Origin: Stentor roeselii
Taxonomy: Eukaryota > Ciliophora > Heterotrichea > Heterotrichida > Stentoridae
Assembly (NCBI GenBank): GCA_006503475.1
Contig: RSEH01000055.1
Coordinates: 119,050 to 183,049 of the forward strand
Direction of reading: 5' to 3'
DNA length: 64,000 bases
A program made the translations under genes and the position numbers. Under the pieces are notes generated by a model. That model did not search any database. It had not been told where the DNA came from and was given only the letters and a program-made list of their open reading frames with translations. The first letter of the stretch is position 1; each line of letters opens with the position of its first letter. Shown in pieces: positions 40,275 to 48,636 of the stretch.

Positions 40275-40573
40275 AAATATGTTTTCATTATAGTAATTAT
40301 TTTAATTGCAAAAAGGATAATTCAAAAGGAAAGAGAAAAAAGACTTTTAGGTGCAGTAAATGGAATTCAGGATGAAATCTTAAAAAATAGACTTTTAGGT
40401 GCAGTAAATGGAATTCAGGATGATATTTAAAAATATGTTTTCATTTTAGTAATTATTTTAATTGCAAAAAGGATAATTCATAAGGAAAGAGAAAAAGACT
40501 TTTAGGTGCAGTAAATGGAATTCAGGATGAAATCTTAAAAAATAGACTTTTAGGTGCAGTAAATGGAATTCAG
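40248..40573 (+). repeat. Tandem repeat array (155/156-bp unit with 48-bp subrepeat) containing five exact copies of a 15-mer
   Basis: The 15-mer GTAAATGGAATTCAG occurs exactly at 40248, 40356, 40404, 40511 and 40559. The spacing shows a 156/155-bp unit present twice (40248 to 40404, 40356 to 40511) and a 48-bp subrepeat (40356 to 40404, 40511 to 40559). Each 15-mer is preceded by ACTTTTAGGTG[CA]A and followed by GATGA. Confidence 0.93.
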
Positions 40574-40840
40574 GATGAAGGTACAAAAAGGCATTTAGAT
40601 GCAGTAAATCCAATAAATGCAATTGAGGATAAAAATGAGAAGGATAATTATGATGGAATTAATGGTAATAATATAAATTCCGATTTAATTTCAATTATTC
40701 CTTGGCATGAAGAAGGGTTACGTTTAGAGGAAACGATTACTTTAAAAAAAAGAAATGGAAAGCCAACTGATGATAAGACTAAATTAGGAAAGAAAAACGC
40801 ATCTTCAGATAAAGAAAAATATCGAAAAAATTCGTCTTGA
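40275..40840 (+). pseudogene. Coding-like continuation of ART copy 1, broken by stops and a 1-nt shift
   Basis: Immediately after the stop at 40272-40274 the same frame reads on: a hydrophobic run (YVFIIVIILIAKR), then RLLGAVNGIQDEILKN repeats, to a second TAA at 40428-40430. The following unit lacks one A (GAGAAAAAGAC versus GAGAAAAAAGAC), which shifts the frame; from 40484 an open frame without ATG runs to TGA at 40838-40840, ending in a Lys-rich tail (KPTDDKTKLGKKNASSDKEK). This looks like the former or alternative 3' end of the gene, split by repeat expansion. Confidence 0.6.
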
Positions 40841-41088
40841 GTTCTTCTTCCAACTAAATCCTTTCTTTAGATAATGCTAAAATATCTCTTAACTAGAAAT
40901 TCTTAACTTTTGATTTTGTGATTAAGTCTACCTACAACAAACATACAACCTAAAAAAATCTCAAGTCTATCCAAAAAAATTCAAATTTTTAATCAATTAA
41001 ATGCGATCTACATCTAAATATTTGATTCACTTACATATTCATTATATTTCAATAAACTAATCTAATTCTTTAAGTTCTATAATATAAA
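40841..41088. other. AT-rich spacer upstream of ART copy 2
   Basis: 248 bp, AT-rich, no frame or motif recognised; presumably holds the promoter of the next gene. Confidence 0.5.
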
Positions 41089-42933
41089 ATGGATTCAGAT
41101 GATGAAATATACCTCGAGAATTCCGATAGGCCTCTCAGCCATGAAAGCTCAACATTTAATCAAAGTCTATCACCTTTTCAAAGCAACTTTCCAACTGAAA
41201 TTGATTCCTCGGACTCCAATCCTATTCTAAAAGAAAGCTTATCAAAACTTAAATTAAACTCAAGAAAATCAGAATTTCCCTTCATATCCAATGAATCCAA
41301 GCTCGGCCAAACCTATTCCGAAAAACCAAAACTCCAAAAAAAAGAATCCCGACAAAAGGTCTCTTCAATCCGTTCACACTCAAGCATAACAGAGCGTTCT
41401 CTAGAATCAAGCCCTCAACCTCCAAATTTCAACCCAAAACCCAGAAGCTCGAGCAGTAAAACTTTACTCTTATCAAAAAAATCTTCAAATGTAGAAATGC
41501 CGAATTCAAAAAAATCTTTAAAATCATCATTTTTAAATAAATTCGAGAACCCATCTGAAAATGAATCATTTGAAATTCTTTATCATATGACCAACAAACA
41601 ATCAGCTGAAAAAATAAAAACTTCTCAAAAAATGATTCCAGGATTAAAAGGGTCTTATGGGCCAGGGATTTACTTTTGTGAAAATCCTCGAAATTGTGTT
41701 TCTCGCAATCTTAAAGCTTCTGAGTCACTTGTTACTGCGAAAGTGAGATTAAGAAATATGGCCGTCTTTGAAGAGCCCCAGCCGAGTTTAACGAAAGAAT
41801 TTCTTTATAAGAGAAATATTTTCTCAGTGAAGGGAAACCCGAAATACCCTGAAATCGCAGTTTATGACTCGGAGGATGTTGAAGTACTTAAAATTGATGA
41901 TTTAAGGGAAGTCTTTGAAAATGAAGATGGCTTCAAAATTTTTCAAGAGGATCATAAAAAGATTTTAGATGAAAATTATCCTGATCAGCTTGAGAAGGTT
42001 AAGGAGAAGTTCCAGGGATTTTTAAGTATGGAAAATTTGAATTTAAATGAATTCAAAATAAAAGGACTTGCACGAGCAATGAAAAATACTATTCCGTTTA
42101 CTGCGAAAGGAATGACTAATATTATGATGATGAACGAGAGAAGAGATCGTAGTCAAATCTTTCAAAGTTCATTTGGGGGATTAGAAGATGATCACACTCC
42201 TCCTCTTTTTGTAATTTTATCTTCTGGTGGAGTTATTACTGATACTAAAGTCTTTCATGATGCTGAAGTTGATCCTGTATCTGAAAATTTGTATTTAGAT
42301 GGCTATACTTATGTGATGGATGTTGCTAAATCTTTCTATCTTGAAGCAATAATAGAAAAAAATGAGAGGTATTACATACATTTTGATGATGATATCTGCG
42401 AAAAAATTGCAAAAATCGTATCTAAAATTTCTAAAGATTCAGAAAAAAAATCTCTTGAAAATTGCTTGAATGAACTTCTTATCTTACTTGGGATTCTGGA
42501 TTTTATTGATACAGGCAGTGATAATCAACTAACATATGCAACTGCATTGCCAGATACTCAAATTCAAAGTTTTTTCATGGCGCATACAGTTAGTTTAGAA
42601 AGAATATCGAATCTATTAAGTCAAAATAATATTCTAGTTGATCAATCCAAAAATCATAAAGATTTTGATTTATGGATGGGCACTTTCGCTAATGCAACGG
42701 CTCAAGATTTAAATCTTCAAAATCGAGCTGCAAAAACGCTAAAAAAACTGCGAGCAGTTGAAAAAGATATTGAAAAAGATATTGAAATTGTAGCAACTAC
42801 ACTGATAGAAAGTGAGAAATGTACTGATATTAATAAAAAGGAATCTAATTTAGCACTTTCAGATAGTGAACTTAATGAAACTACTAAAAATAATGGTACT
42901 TTTAATGGTGATAATAAAAAATTGCAAAGCTAA
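41089..42933 (+). CDS. ADP-ribosyltransferase-fold protein (PARP-like H-Y-E core), copy 2
   Basis: 614 residues, a paralogue of the preceding gene. An acidic/Ser-rich disordered N-terminus (1-155) leads into the ART core with His166 (LYHMTN), Tyr195 (GPGIYFCEN) and Glu255 (YPEIAVYDSEDVEVL). The spacings between the three residues (29 and 60) are identical to copy 1, so the core is under constraint. The C-terminal 340 residues share an alpha-helical start (YPDQLEKVKEKFQGF) with copy 1 and then diverge; they include FFMAHTVSLERISNLLSQNN and a charged, repeat-like end (EKDIEKDIE). No known PARP accessory domain was seen. Target and role are unknown. Confidence 0.8.
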   Translation: MDSDDEIYLENSDRPLSHESSTFNQSLSPFQSNFPTEIDSSDSNPILKESLSKLKLNSRKSEFPFISNESKLGQTYSEKPKLQKKESRQKVSSIRSHSSITERSLESSPQPPNFNPKPRSSSSKTLLLSKKSSNVEMPNSKKSLKSSFLNKFENPSENESFEILYHMTNKQSAEKIKTSQKMIPGLKGSYGPGIYFCENPRNCVSRNLKASESLVTAKVRLRNMAVFEEPQPSLTKEFLYKRNIFSVKGNPKYPEIAVYDSEDVEVLKIDDLREVFENEDGFKIFQEDHKKILDENYPDQLEKVKEKFQGFLSMENLNLNEFKIKGLARAMKNTIPFTAKGMTNIMMMNERRDRSQIFQSSFGGLEDDHTPPLFVILSSGGVITDTKVFHDAEVDPVSENLYLDGYTYVMDVAKSFYLEAIIEKNERYYIHFDDDICEKIAKIVSKISKDSEKKSLENCLNELLILLGILDFIDTGSDNQLTYATALPDTQIQSFFMAHTVSLERISNLLSQNNILVDQSKNHKDFDLWMGTFANATAQDLNLQNRAAKTLKKLRAVEKDIEKDIEIVATTLIESEKCTDINKKESNLALSDSELNETTKNNGTFNGDNKKLQS

Positions 42934-43349
42934 TCCTCTAAGATCTGAATGAATTATAAGAATAATTTACTCATTATTAATATATATTGATTATTGAGTT
43001 TTAAGTTATCTAATGAATCTGAGTAATCCTTTAAGATATAAAGCAATTTTCAAATAACTTATCATATTTAGATTATATTAATCCATCTTAATAAATGACC
43101 AACAGTTTTGTCCAACCCAAAATAACAAATAATAATCATCTAAAAATTATGAACTAACAAGACTAATAATGAATAACAGTCTAAATTTCAATTTTCTTAG
43201 AATCAAACTCAATAAGTATATATAAAAACTAAAAGCAACCTCACTCTGCATCAAATCTCACCTAAACCTATCTCTACCTTTATACCCAACAACATGATCA
43301 TAAAAAATTCCAATAAATCATCTATTTCTAATCAATCCATAAAATTACT
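42934..43349. other. Convergent 3' intergenic region
   Basis: AT-rich near 42934, then C/A-rich on + from about 43220 (CAACCTCACTCTGC), the same asymmetry as at 1590-1790: G/T-rich on the strand of the minus gene ending at 43350. No gene recognised. Confidence 0.5.
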
Positions 43350-44108
43350 CTAATAATCATCACTATCCTCCCATTTCTCTTCCCCTCTTCCAAAGTCATG
43401 ATTTTTGGTAGAAACACTAAGTTCCTTAGTTTCCCTAAGAACAAACCCACACTTTTTACAACACAATTCCTGTTTCATGACCTTATTCATATAACTTCCC
43501 TGATGATCATCACAAAATCCAACTTTGCACCTCATACAAATCCAGCTTCCAAACTTATTACAACTGATACACTTAAAGTCCTCCCCTTCCAACTGCTGAC
43601 AACTTGCCTGATGTTCTAAAAAGTCATCATTACACAGCCAAAGTTCGCAAGTATTACAAGTAAACATCTTCCCTCCATGTTCCCAAACATTCCTGTTACA
43701 CTCAACACACTCAGCAGGTTCATCTTCGACCCTCAAAGGACAAAAGCAAGCATGTGACTGAAGACATCTCTTCGAATGACAGATCCAAGTTTCACAGAAG
43801 TCACAAACAGCTCCAACAAGAGCCAGTCCTTGAACGTTTACATTTGGATGCTTGACAAGACAGTCAGAAGTCCCAGGAATGCACTTCATTTTTCCGCATT
43901 GGCCACATTGAATATTTTTCGGAAGTGCACTGCAAAAGTAGCAAAAACTTCGATTTTTCTGAAACCTTCCACAGTCCTTACATTCCATTTCAAGGTTGCA
44001 AGGGTGATCGTGAAGGTCTTTAGAGCTGATTTGTCCTTTTTGGATTTCTCTTTGACGTTCTTTTTGTTTTTCAGCTTTTTTACGCTGACCTGACTTTTTG
44101 ATAGGCAT
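43350..44108 (-). CDS. ZNF330: Zinc finger protein 330 (NOA36) homologue
   Basis: 252 residues. It opens with the family's basic start (MPIKKSGQRKKAEKQKERQ; human begins MPKKKTGARKKAENR) and continues with HPCNLEMECKDCGRFQKNRSFCYFC, AVCDFCETWICH, ECVECNRNVWEHGGK and FLEHQASCQ, all landmark blocks of ZNF330. About 25 Cys/His form several zinc sites. Human ZNF330 is nucleolar and centromere-associated with no known enzymatic activity. The human protein has a long acidic tail; here only a short one (EEKWEDSDDY) remains. Its start codon is 2 bp from the ATG of the divergent gene. Confidence 0.94.
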   Translation of the reverse strand: MPIKKSGQRKKAEKQKERQREIQKGQISSKDLHDHPCNLEMECKDCGRFQKNRSFCYFCSALPKNIQCGQCGKMKCIPGTSDCLVKHPNVNVQGLALVGAVCDFCETWICHSKRCLQSHACFCPLRVEDEPAECVECNRNVWEHGGKMFTCNTCELWLCNDDFLEHQASCQQLEGEDFKCISCNKFGSWICMRCKVGFCDDHQGSYMNKVMKQELCCKKCGFVLRETKELSVSTKNHDFGRGEEKWEDSDDY

Positions 44109-44110
44109 TT

Positions 44111-44992
44111 ATGGATGAGTTGCTGGGAGTTCTTCGGGATAAAGAATATAAAGTAATGGATGCTCATCACCCGTCTTCTCGAGCAGGGAAGTTGAAATAT
44201 TTAAGTCAACATACGACGATTGAAAAAACGACTTCGATTTACACTTCGAAATCCTTTCATAGCACTCCTCGAGCTCAAAGTTTGATTGAGTCGAAAAAGA
44301 CTCCAGGTTATTTTCCGAGTCAAAAAACTGCGAAATTGGGAAAACCGCGATTTGACGTCGAAATTCGAGGTCCTCGTACACCGAATTCTTTAAATATGAT
44401 CACGAATTTCATGACTGAGTCGAAATCGCAAGAAGTTCGCCTGTTAAAAACTGAAGTTTCAATACTTAAGAATTCTTTAGATTCGATCACAAATGAATTA
44501 CATGAACTTAAAGAAAGTTATAATAAAAATCTTTTGATTCTTGTTGAAGAAAGGGACTCTTATAAACAGGAACTTGTCAATTTGGTTAAAAAATGCTGGA
44601 TTTCTCATGAAATTGACCAGAAATTTAAAATTGCTTTGAAGGATTATTTGGAAAAAAATACGAAACTTAGAGATCTTGATCTGGAAATCGCTTTTCAAGG
44701 ATTTTCAGGGCAGGAAAAAAATGTGAAACTGTTTCAAATTGAAAAGACAAGTGAACCTGATGTGGGAACAGCGAGATTTAGAAGTTTAAATGAGGAGCAG
44801 ATGGTTTTGGTACTGAAAAACGTCGGAGAAGCGATTATTTTAGAGGATTTTTTTTCGAATGATGATAGGTGGTTGACAGTTAAGGCGGGGGACCGAGTAG
44901 AGGTAATCGGAAAGGCTGACGAAGAGGCCTGGATAGTGAGTCTCAACAACCGTGTGGGTCGAGTTCCAACAAAAGTTTTGTTACATGACTGA
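44111..44992 (+). CDS. Coiled-coil protein with C-terminal SH3-like domain
   Basis: 293 residues. The first 95 are basic and disordered, about 100-165 is coiled coil (SQEVRLLKTEVSILKNSLDS), and 225-290 reads as an SH3-type barrel: LEDFFSNDDRWLTVKAGDRVEVI, AWIVSLNNRVGRVPTKVLL (the family has 'DELSFxxGDxIxV...WWxG...GxxPxNYV'). The ALYDY-equivalent residues are weak, so Pro-peptide binding is uncertain. If translation begins at 44111, only 2 bp separate this start from that of ZNF330; an in-frame Met at 44156 is an alternative. Confidence 0.75.
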   Translation: MDELLGVLRDKEYKVMDAHHPSSRAGKLKYLSQHTTIEKTTSIYTSKSFHSTPRAQSLIESKKTPGYFPSQKTAKLGKPRFDVEIRGPRTPNSLNMITNFMTESKSQEVRLLKTEVSILKNSLDSITNELHELKESYNKNLLILVEERDSYKQELVNLVKKCWISHEIDQKFKIALKDYLEKNTKLRDLDLEIAFQGFSGQEKNVKLFQIEKTSEPDVGTARFRSLNEEQMVLVLKNVGEAIILEDFFSNDDRWLTVKAGDRVEVIGKADEEAWIVSLNNRVGRVPTKVLLHD

Positions 44993-45012
44993 ATTAATAA
45001 CTAGCGATTATC

Positions 45013-45819
45013 TTAAATCGGCTTATTCGCCCTGTCAAACTGTTTCCGCAATGCCCGATGGTCCACCAGTTTCTGATGAGGTACAAACTCAGCCTGATGA
45101 TTAGTCACATAGTGACTCCCAACGCTTTTCACTCCTAAAATCCCATCATAATTCTTTTTTTCCCTAACAGTCAAGCTTTTTCCACTAAAATCCGCAAAAT
45201 CCCTTCTACTGAGACTTTCCTTAGCAAAAGGTGCATTATTACTTTTAAGTCCCATATTTTTCTGAACTGCAGCGATTTCAAATCCAAGTTTCCTTGGTTT
45301 TACCAGTTCTTCTTTTTCAATTTCAACAAAATTATCACGATAAGAGCTTTTTGCAGTGATTTGCATTTCATTTGAAGTGTGTTTCAAGTGTGCTTGAGTC
45401 ACATAATAAACGCCTCCAGTGCCCCAGTCAGAGAAGTTACTTGAATAACTAGTCTTTCCCAGAAACTTCGTCTCGGGGACAGGCGAAGGCGTGTAGGCCG
45501 GGATGGTCAGGGCAACTGGGGAATGCACGGGACGATGGAACTCTTCGTAAGACGTCTGAAAGTTCACCGGCTGACTTGACTTCGGCTTTCCTGGCTGATG
45601 CACAACAAGAGGCTTTGAAAAACGCTGGCCTTGGAAGTTGTTCATGTAGAGAGATGAGTACATTGACTTTGGGTATGGCTCTTTTGATAACTGACTTGGG
45701 CAGATGTTACCTTCACATGTACATAATGGACATAGGCAGAGACCGTTACGGTGATCTGTCTCTGAGATTAGACCGAAGTTTTGAAGCCCGTTACCGTGAA
45801 CTGAACACTTGGATTGCAT
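45013..45819 (-). CDS. SAXO-like axonemal microtubule-stabilising protein
   Basis: 268 residues. The N-terminus has the Cys cluster LCLCPLCTCEGNICP, matching the 'CxCxxCxCGxHxCP' head of SAXO (FAM154) proteins. Several short repeats follow with a Tyr/Phe-Asp-Phe core: TSYSSNFSDWG, KSSYRDNFVEIE, SLSRRDFADF, GSHYVTNHQAEFVPH. In SAXO proteins such modules bind and stabilise microtubules of axonemes and basal bodies. The head motif is convincing and the repeats are degenerate. The promoter flank carries the G-rich array at 45850-45899. Confidence 0.72.
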   Translation of the reverse strand: MQSKCSVHGNGLQNFGLISETDHRNGLCLCPLCTCEGNICPSQLSKEPYPKSMYSSLYMNNFQGQRFSKPLVVHQPGKPKSSQPVNFQTSYEEFHRPVHSPVALTIPAYTPSPVPETKFLGKTSYSSNFSDWGTGGVYYVTQAHLKHTSNEMQITAKSSYRDNFVEIEKEELVKPRKLGFEIAAVQKNMGLKSNNAPFAKESLSRRDFADFSGKSLTVREKKNYDGILGVKSVGSHYVTNHQAEFVPHQKLVDHRALRKQFDRANKPI

Positions 45820-45849
45820 TTTAATTTTATTGGGGGTTTGCAGTGATTA

Positions 45850-45899
45850 GGGTTGAGGGGTTGAGGGGTGGAGGGGTGGAGGGGTGGAGGGGTTGAGGG
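45850..45899 (+). repeat. G-rich 8-bp tandem array, potential G-quadruplex
   Basis: Six units of GGGGTTGA/GGGGTGGA type (G-runs at 45850-52, 45857-60, 45865-68, 45873-76, 45881-84, 45889-92 and 45897-99). It lies about 30 bp upstream of the SAXO-like start codon in a 295-bp divergent promoter. Four or more G-runs with 4-nt loops fit the G-quadruplex pattern. Confidence 0.85.
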
Positions 45900-46114
45900 T
45901 TTTGAGGTTTTCTTGAATTTTTAAGGGTGATTGGGTTGGATGAGGTTTGAGGTTGGATGAGAAAATGTTGGAAGGATTTGGGGATCTTGGAAGATTAATG
46001 GGGTTTTTTGAGAGAGGGAATTATTTTTATTGTTGATGAGAGATTTAAATTAATTTTTTATAGGTTTCTGGATTTTTGGATCGAGATATTTTTTCATTTT
46101 GAGATGGTTTTATA

Positions 46115-46789
46115 ATGGAAGAAACAGCAACCAATACATCAGTGTATATGAGCGAGCGCGAAGTTCAAAATATTATAGATAGTTTCCGCACAGGACTCAG
46201 CATATACACTAATGAAATCGAAAAGTTTCAAAACAGCAATGAAAATTTACACGGTGAGTTACAAGGTGAATTAGCCAAAGGCAATGGTCTTCAAGAAGAG
46301 TTAAAATCCCTCCAACTCCTCTCTCAAGAAAAAACGACGATTCTCGAATCCTACGAAGAAAAAATCACATTAATTGAGGCAGGTCTTTCAAAGTTAGTAT
46401 CCTTCCACTCAGATTCAGGAGACTTGAAATCAAGACTAACCCATGCCCTTCAAACCAAAGATAAAGAGCAGATAAAGAAAAACTTCGACCATCTATTAGA
46501 AAAGATAAAAACTTTAGAATCCGAAAACGAAAGAATGCGAAGAACAAACGAAGAACTTCAAATGGACCTCGACCGTCTGAACAGTGGAGAAAAGGCCTGC
46601 ACGATGTGTCTTCACTGCAAACGCGAGTTCATTCCAAAGCAGAACAAAGAAGGTGACTGCGTGTATCACTCTGGAAAGCTAAAGTACTACTCCTGCAAAG
46701 GATGTGGAGACGACGCTTATTACAACTGCTGCAACAAATGCAGCAAGTGCTCTGAAGGCTGCAGAAGGGGCAAACATGTTCCTATTTAA
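46115..46789 (+). CDS. Coiled-coil protein with C-terminal Cys/His zinc module
   Basis: 224 residues. About 10-160 is coiled coil. The last 65 residues hold a dense set of Cys/His (CLHCKREFIPKQN, CVYHSGKL, YYSCKGCGDDAYYNCCNKCSKC), similar to CHORD or related zinc modules with 'CxxCxxxF...N...CxYHxG...CC'. Such modules mediate protein contacts. The family remains unnamed. Its TAA shares the TTAA at 46786-46789 with the stop of the convergent gene. Confidence 0.75.
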   Translation: MEETATNTSVYMSEREVQNIIDSFRTGLSIYTNEIEKFQNSNENLHGELQGELAKGNGLQEELKSLQLLSQEKTTILESYEEKITLIEAGLSKLVSFHSDSGDLKSRLTHALQTKDKEQIKKNFDHLLEKIKTLESENERMRRTNEELQMDLDRLNSGEKACTMCLHCKREFIPKQNKEGDCVYHSGKLKYYSCKGCGDDAYYNCCNKCSKCSEGCRRGKHVPI

Positions 46790-48636
46790 CTATTAAAGGC
46801 CTTGAAGAAGCATGACTTGTGCATCGGCTCGCCTTGAATCACGGCTTGGCTGATGTTGTCGATTGGAGTTTTGCAGTACCCGCAAATTATTAGTTTTCCT
46901 AATAAAAAGCCCATGTCTTCAAATGAAATTTCTTGGTGACAGTCGCAAATCACTCGAGGACCGGGATTTGATCCGATGCAAGACTTGCAATGGCGCTTTC
47001 CGCATTGTTTGAATATTACGAAGTCACGAGGATGGTGATTTGAATTGCAAGAAAGGGAAAGTTTTGAGTAGATGTCTTTGAAATCTTTTGTGAATTTGTC
47101 TTTATTGTTTTTTTTTAATTCTCTTAAAGGCTTTTTTAGTTGTTTTGACTCTTCTTTGGAGAAAAATGGAGATGATTCTTTGAGAAGAGATAAAAGGTAA
47201 CTTGTTAGGTTTAACTCGCAGGTTAGTTGGTCTTGATCTTGAAGTGGAGGAGGGGATTGGTTTATTGGTGGAGGTGAAGTTGGTTGTTGGCTGCCGGGGA
47301 ATGATGGAGGAGTTGGAGGAATGGGAGGTCCACTAGGAGGACCTGGTTGGTATGCCGGTGGAATTGGTGGCATTTGAAGTCCATTTGAAGGAACTTTATT
47401 AACTCCACCTACTGATTGGCCCGGGTAAAATGGCGGACCTCCTGAAGGAATTTTAGGAACTCCTCCTGTAGATTGACCTGGGTAAAATGGTGGACCTCCT
47501 TGCATAGATGGATTTCCTGTCATTGAAGGATATCCAGGTTGAGCACCAGGCAGAGGAGGAGGTATTCCAGGTAGAGGAGGGCCTTGGGGTGGATATCCTG
47601 AATACCCATAATCTTGATTTCCTCCTTGATACCCATGAGCTCCTACAGGAACACTATTAGATACAGTAAGTCCTTGAGGTAACCCTTGAAAATTATAACT
47701 TCCTGGAGGACCTTGAGGCAATCCCGGAGGTCCTTGAGGTAATCCTGGAGGACCTTGAGTTAATCCTGGAGGTCCTTGAGGTAATCCTGGAGGACCTTGA
47801 GGTAATCCTGGATGACCCGAGTATCCTGGAGGTCCTGGGACTTGATTTCCAGGAAAGGCTGATGGATTAGGATTAGCTGGTACAGGTTGAGGATTAGACT
47901 GTGTAATATTTACTGAAGTTATCGGTGTATGAGACTTCTTCCTTAACATGACAAAAGGTAAATCATTGTTAAGAGAATTATTTCCAGTCCTTATAAAATC
48001 AATATCTTTAAAATGTTTTAACATGCAGTACTCGTTAGTGAATTTATTAAGGCAATAAATATCAATATTGATTCTATCGTTTTTCGTATCATCAATCGCT
48101 TGAATAGGATTATCATCACTAATCCTCACCACAATACTCAATGATAGTGACACTGCAAAGTTATGAAAATAGTAAACATTCATGTAACTCACTGGCTTAC
48201 CTTGAAGTACATCTTTAGCTTCTTCTAATTTATTGCTTTTTGCAAAAATAGCAGCTAAAATCTTTTGAAATGCTCTACAAATAATAATTGCTTTATTTCT
48301 GAATTGTCTGTCTTTTTCTGCTATTGTCATTTTTTCATCTGACATCATGTTCAGTAGTTCTTCTATTCTAGATGAGTTCTCTTGGATATGAGGTGGAATT
48401 TCAATGTCTTCGTCTATATTTGGTTTTTTTAGCTCGAACTTGGAATATTCTAAAATTTTCCATCTGACTTCTTTTTGCATTCCTTTTGAGACTGTGGAAA
48501 GACGGAATAGGACTGAAATACCTAAAGCTGTGTAGAAGCTAAGCTCAGGTGGACTGATTGCGATTTTAAATCTAAACTCTGGGAGATTAGGATCATTGAG
48601 AGGAGATTCAGGATGTACAGTGATCTGAGACGACAT
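46786..48636 (-). CDS. Proline/glycine-rich protein with C-terminal zinc-binding domain
   Basis: 616 residues. The N-terminal 240 form a folded, mixed helix/strand domain of unknown type. About 245-455 is Pro/Gly/Gln-rich, with five tandem copies of a 7-residue unit (PGLPQGP) and then PPFYPGQS repeats. The final 140 residues are Cys/His-rich: CNSNHHPRDFVIFKQCGKRHC, CDCHQ, and CGYCKTPIDN...MHKSCF, the last resembling half a LIM zinc finger. Low-complexity linkers of this kind favour multivalent assembly; function is unknown. A decayed copy of the N-terminal part lies just upstream. Confidence 0.78.
   Translation of the reverse strand: MSSQITVHPESPLNDPNLPEFRFKIAISPPELSFYTALGISVLFRLSTVSKGMQKEVRWKILEYSKFELKKPNIDEDIEIPPHIQENSSRIEELLNMMSDEKMTIAEKDRQFRNKAIIICRAFQKILAAIFAKSNKLEEAKDVLQGKPVSYMNVYYFHNFAVSLSLSIVVRISDDNPIQAIDDTKNDRINIDIYCLNKFTNEYCMLKHFKDIDFIRTGNNSLNNDLPFVMLRKKSHTPITSVNITQSNPQPVPANPNPSAFPGNQVPGPPGYSGHPGLPQGPPGLPQGPPGLTQGPPGLPQGPPGLPQGPPGSYNFQGLPQGLTVSNSVPVGAHGYQGGNQDYGYSGYPPQGPPLPGIPPPLPGAQPGYPSMTGNPSMQGGPPFYPGQSTGGVPKIPSGGPPFYPGQSVGGVNKVPSNGLQMPPIPPAYQPGPPSGPPIPPTPPSFPGSQQPTSPPPINQSPPPLQDQDQLTCELNLTSYLLSLLKESSPFFSKEESKQLKKPLRELKKNNKDKFTKDFKDIYSKLSLSCNSNHHPRDFVIFKQCGKRHCKSCIGSNPGPRVICDCHQEISFEDMGFLLGKLIICGYCKTPIDNISQAVIQGEPMHKSCFFKAFNS
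47700..47818 (-). repeat. 21-bp coding minisatellite (PGLPQGP unit)
   Basis: About five and a half copies of a 21-bp unit (on + CCTGGAGGACCTTGAGGTAAT with T/A and C/T variants), encoding tandem LPQGPPG. Copies differ by one or two bases. Confidence 0.88.

Noticed and set aside
40415-40470. A 15-nt intron that would remove the TAA codons in the repeat after ART copy 1
   Set aside because: No GT...AG pair 15 or 16 nt apart spans either stop; the nearest candidate is 13 nt.
45850-45899. Telomere or internal telomeric tract
   Set aside because: The 8-bp G-rich unit is short, degenerate and embedded between two intact genes; nothing indicates a chromosome end.
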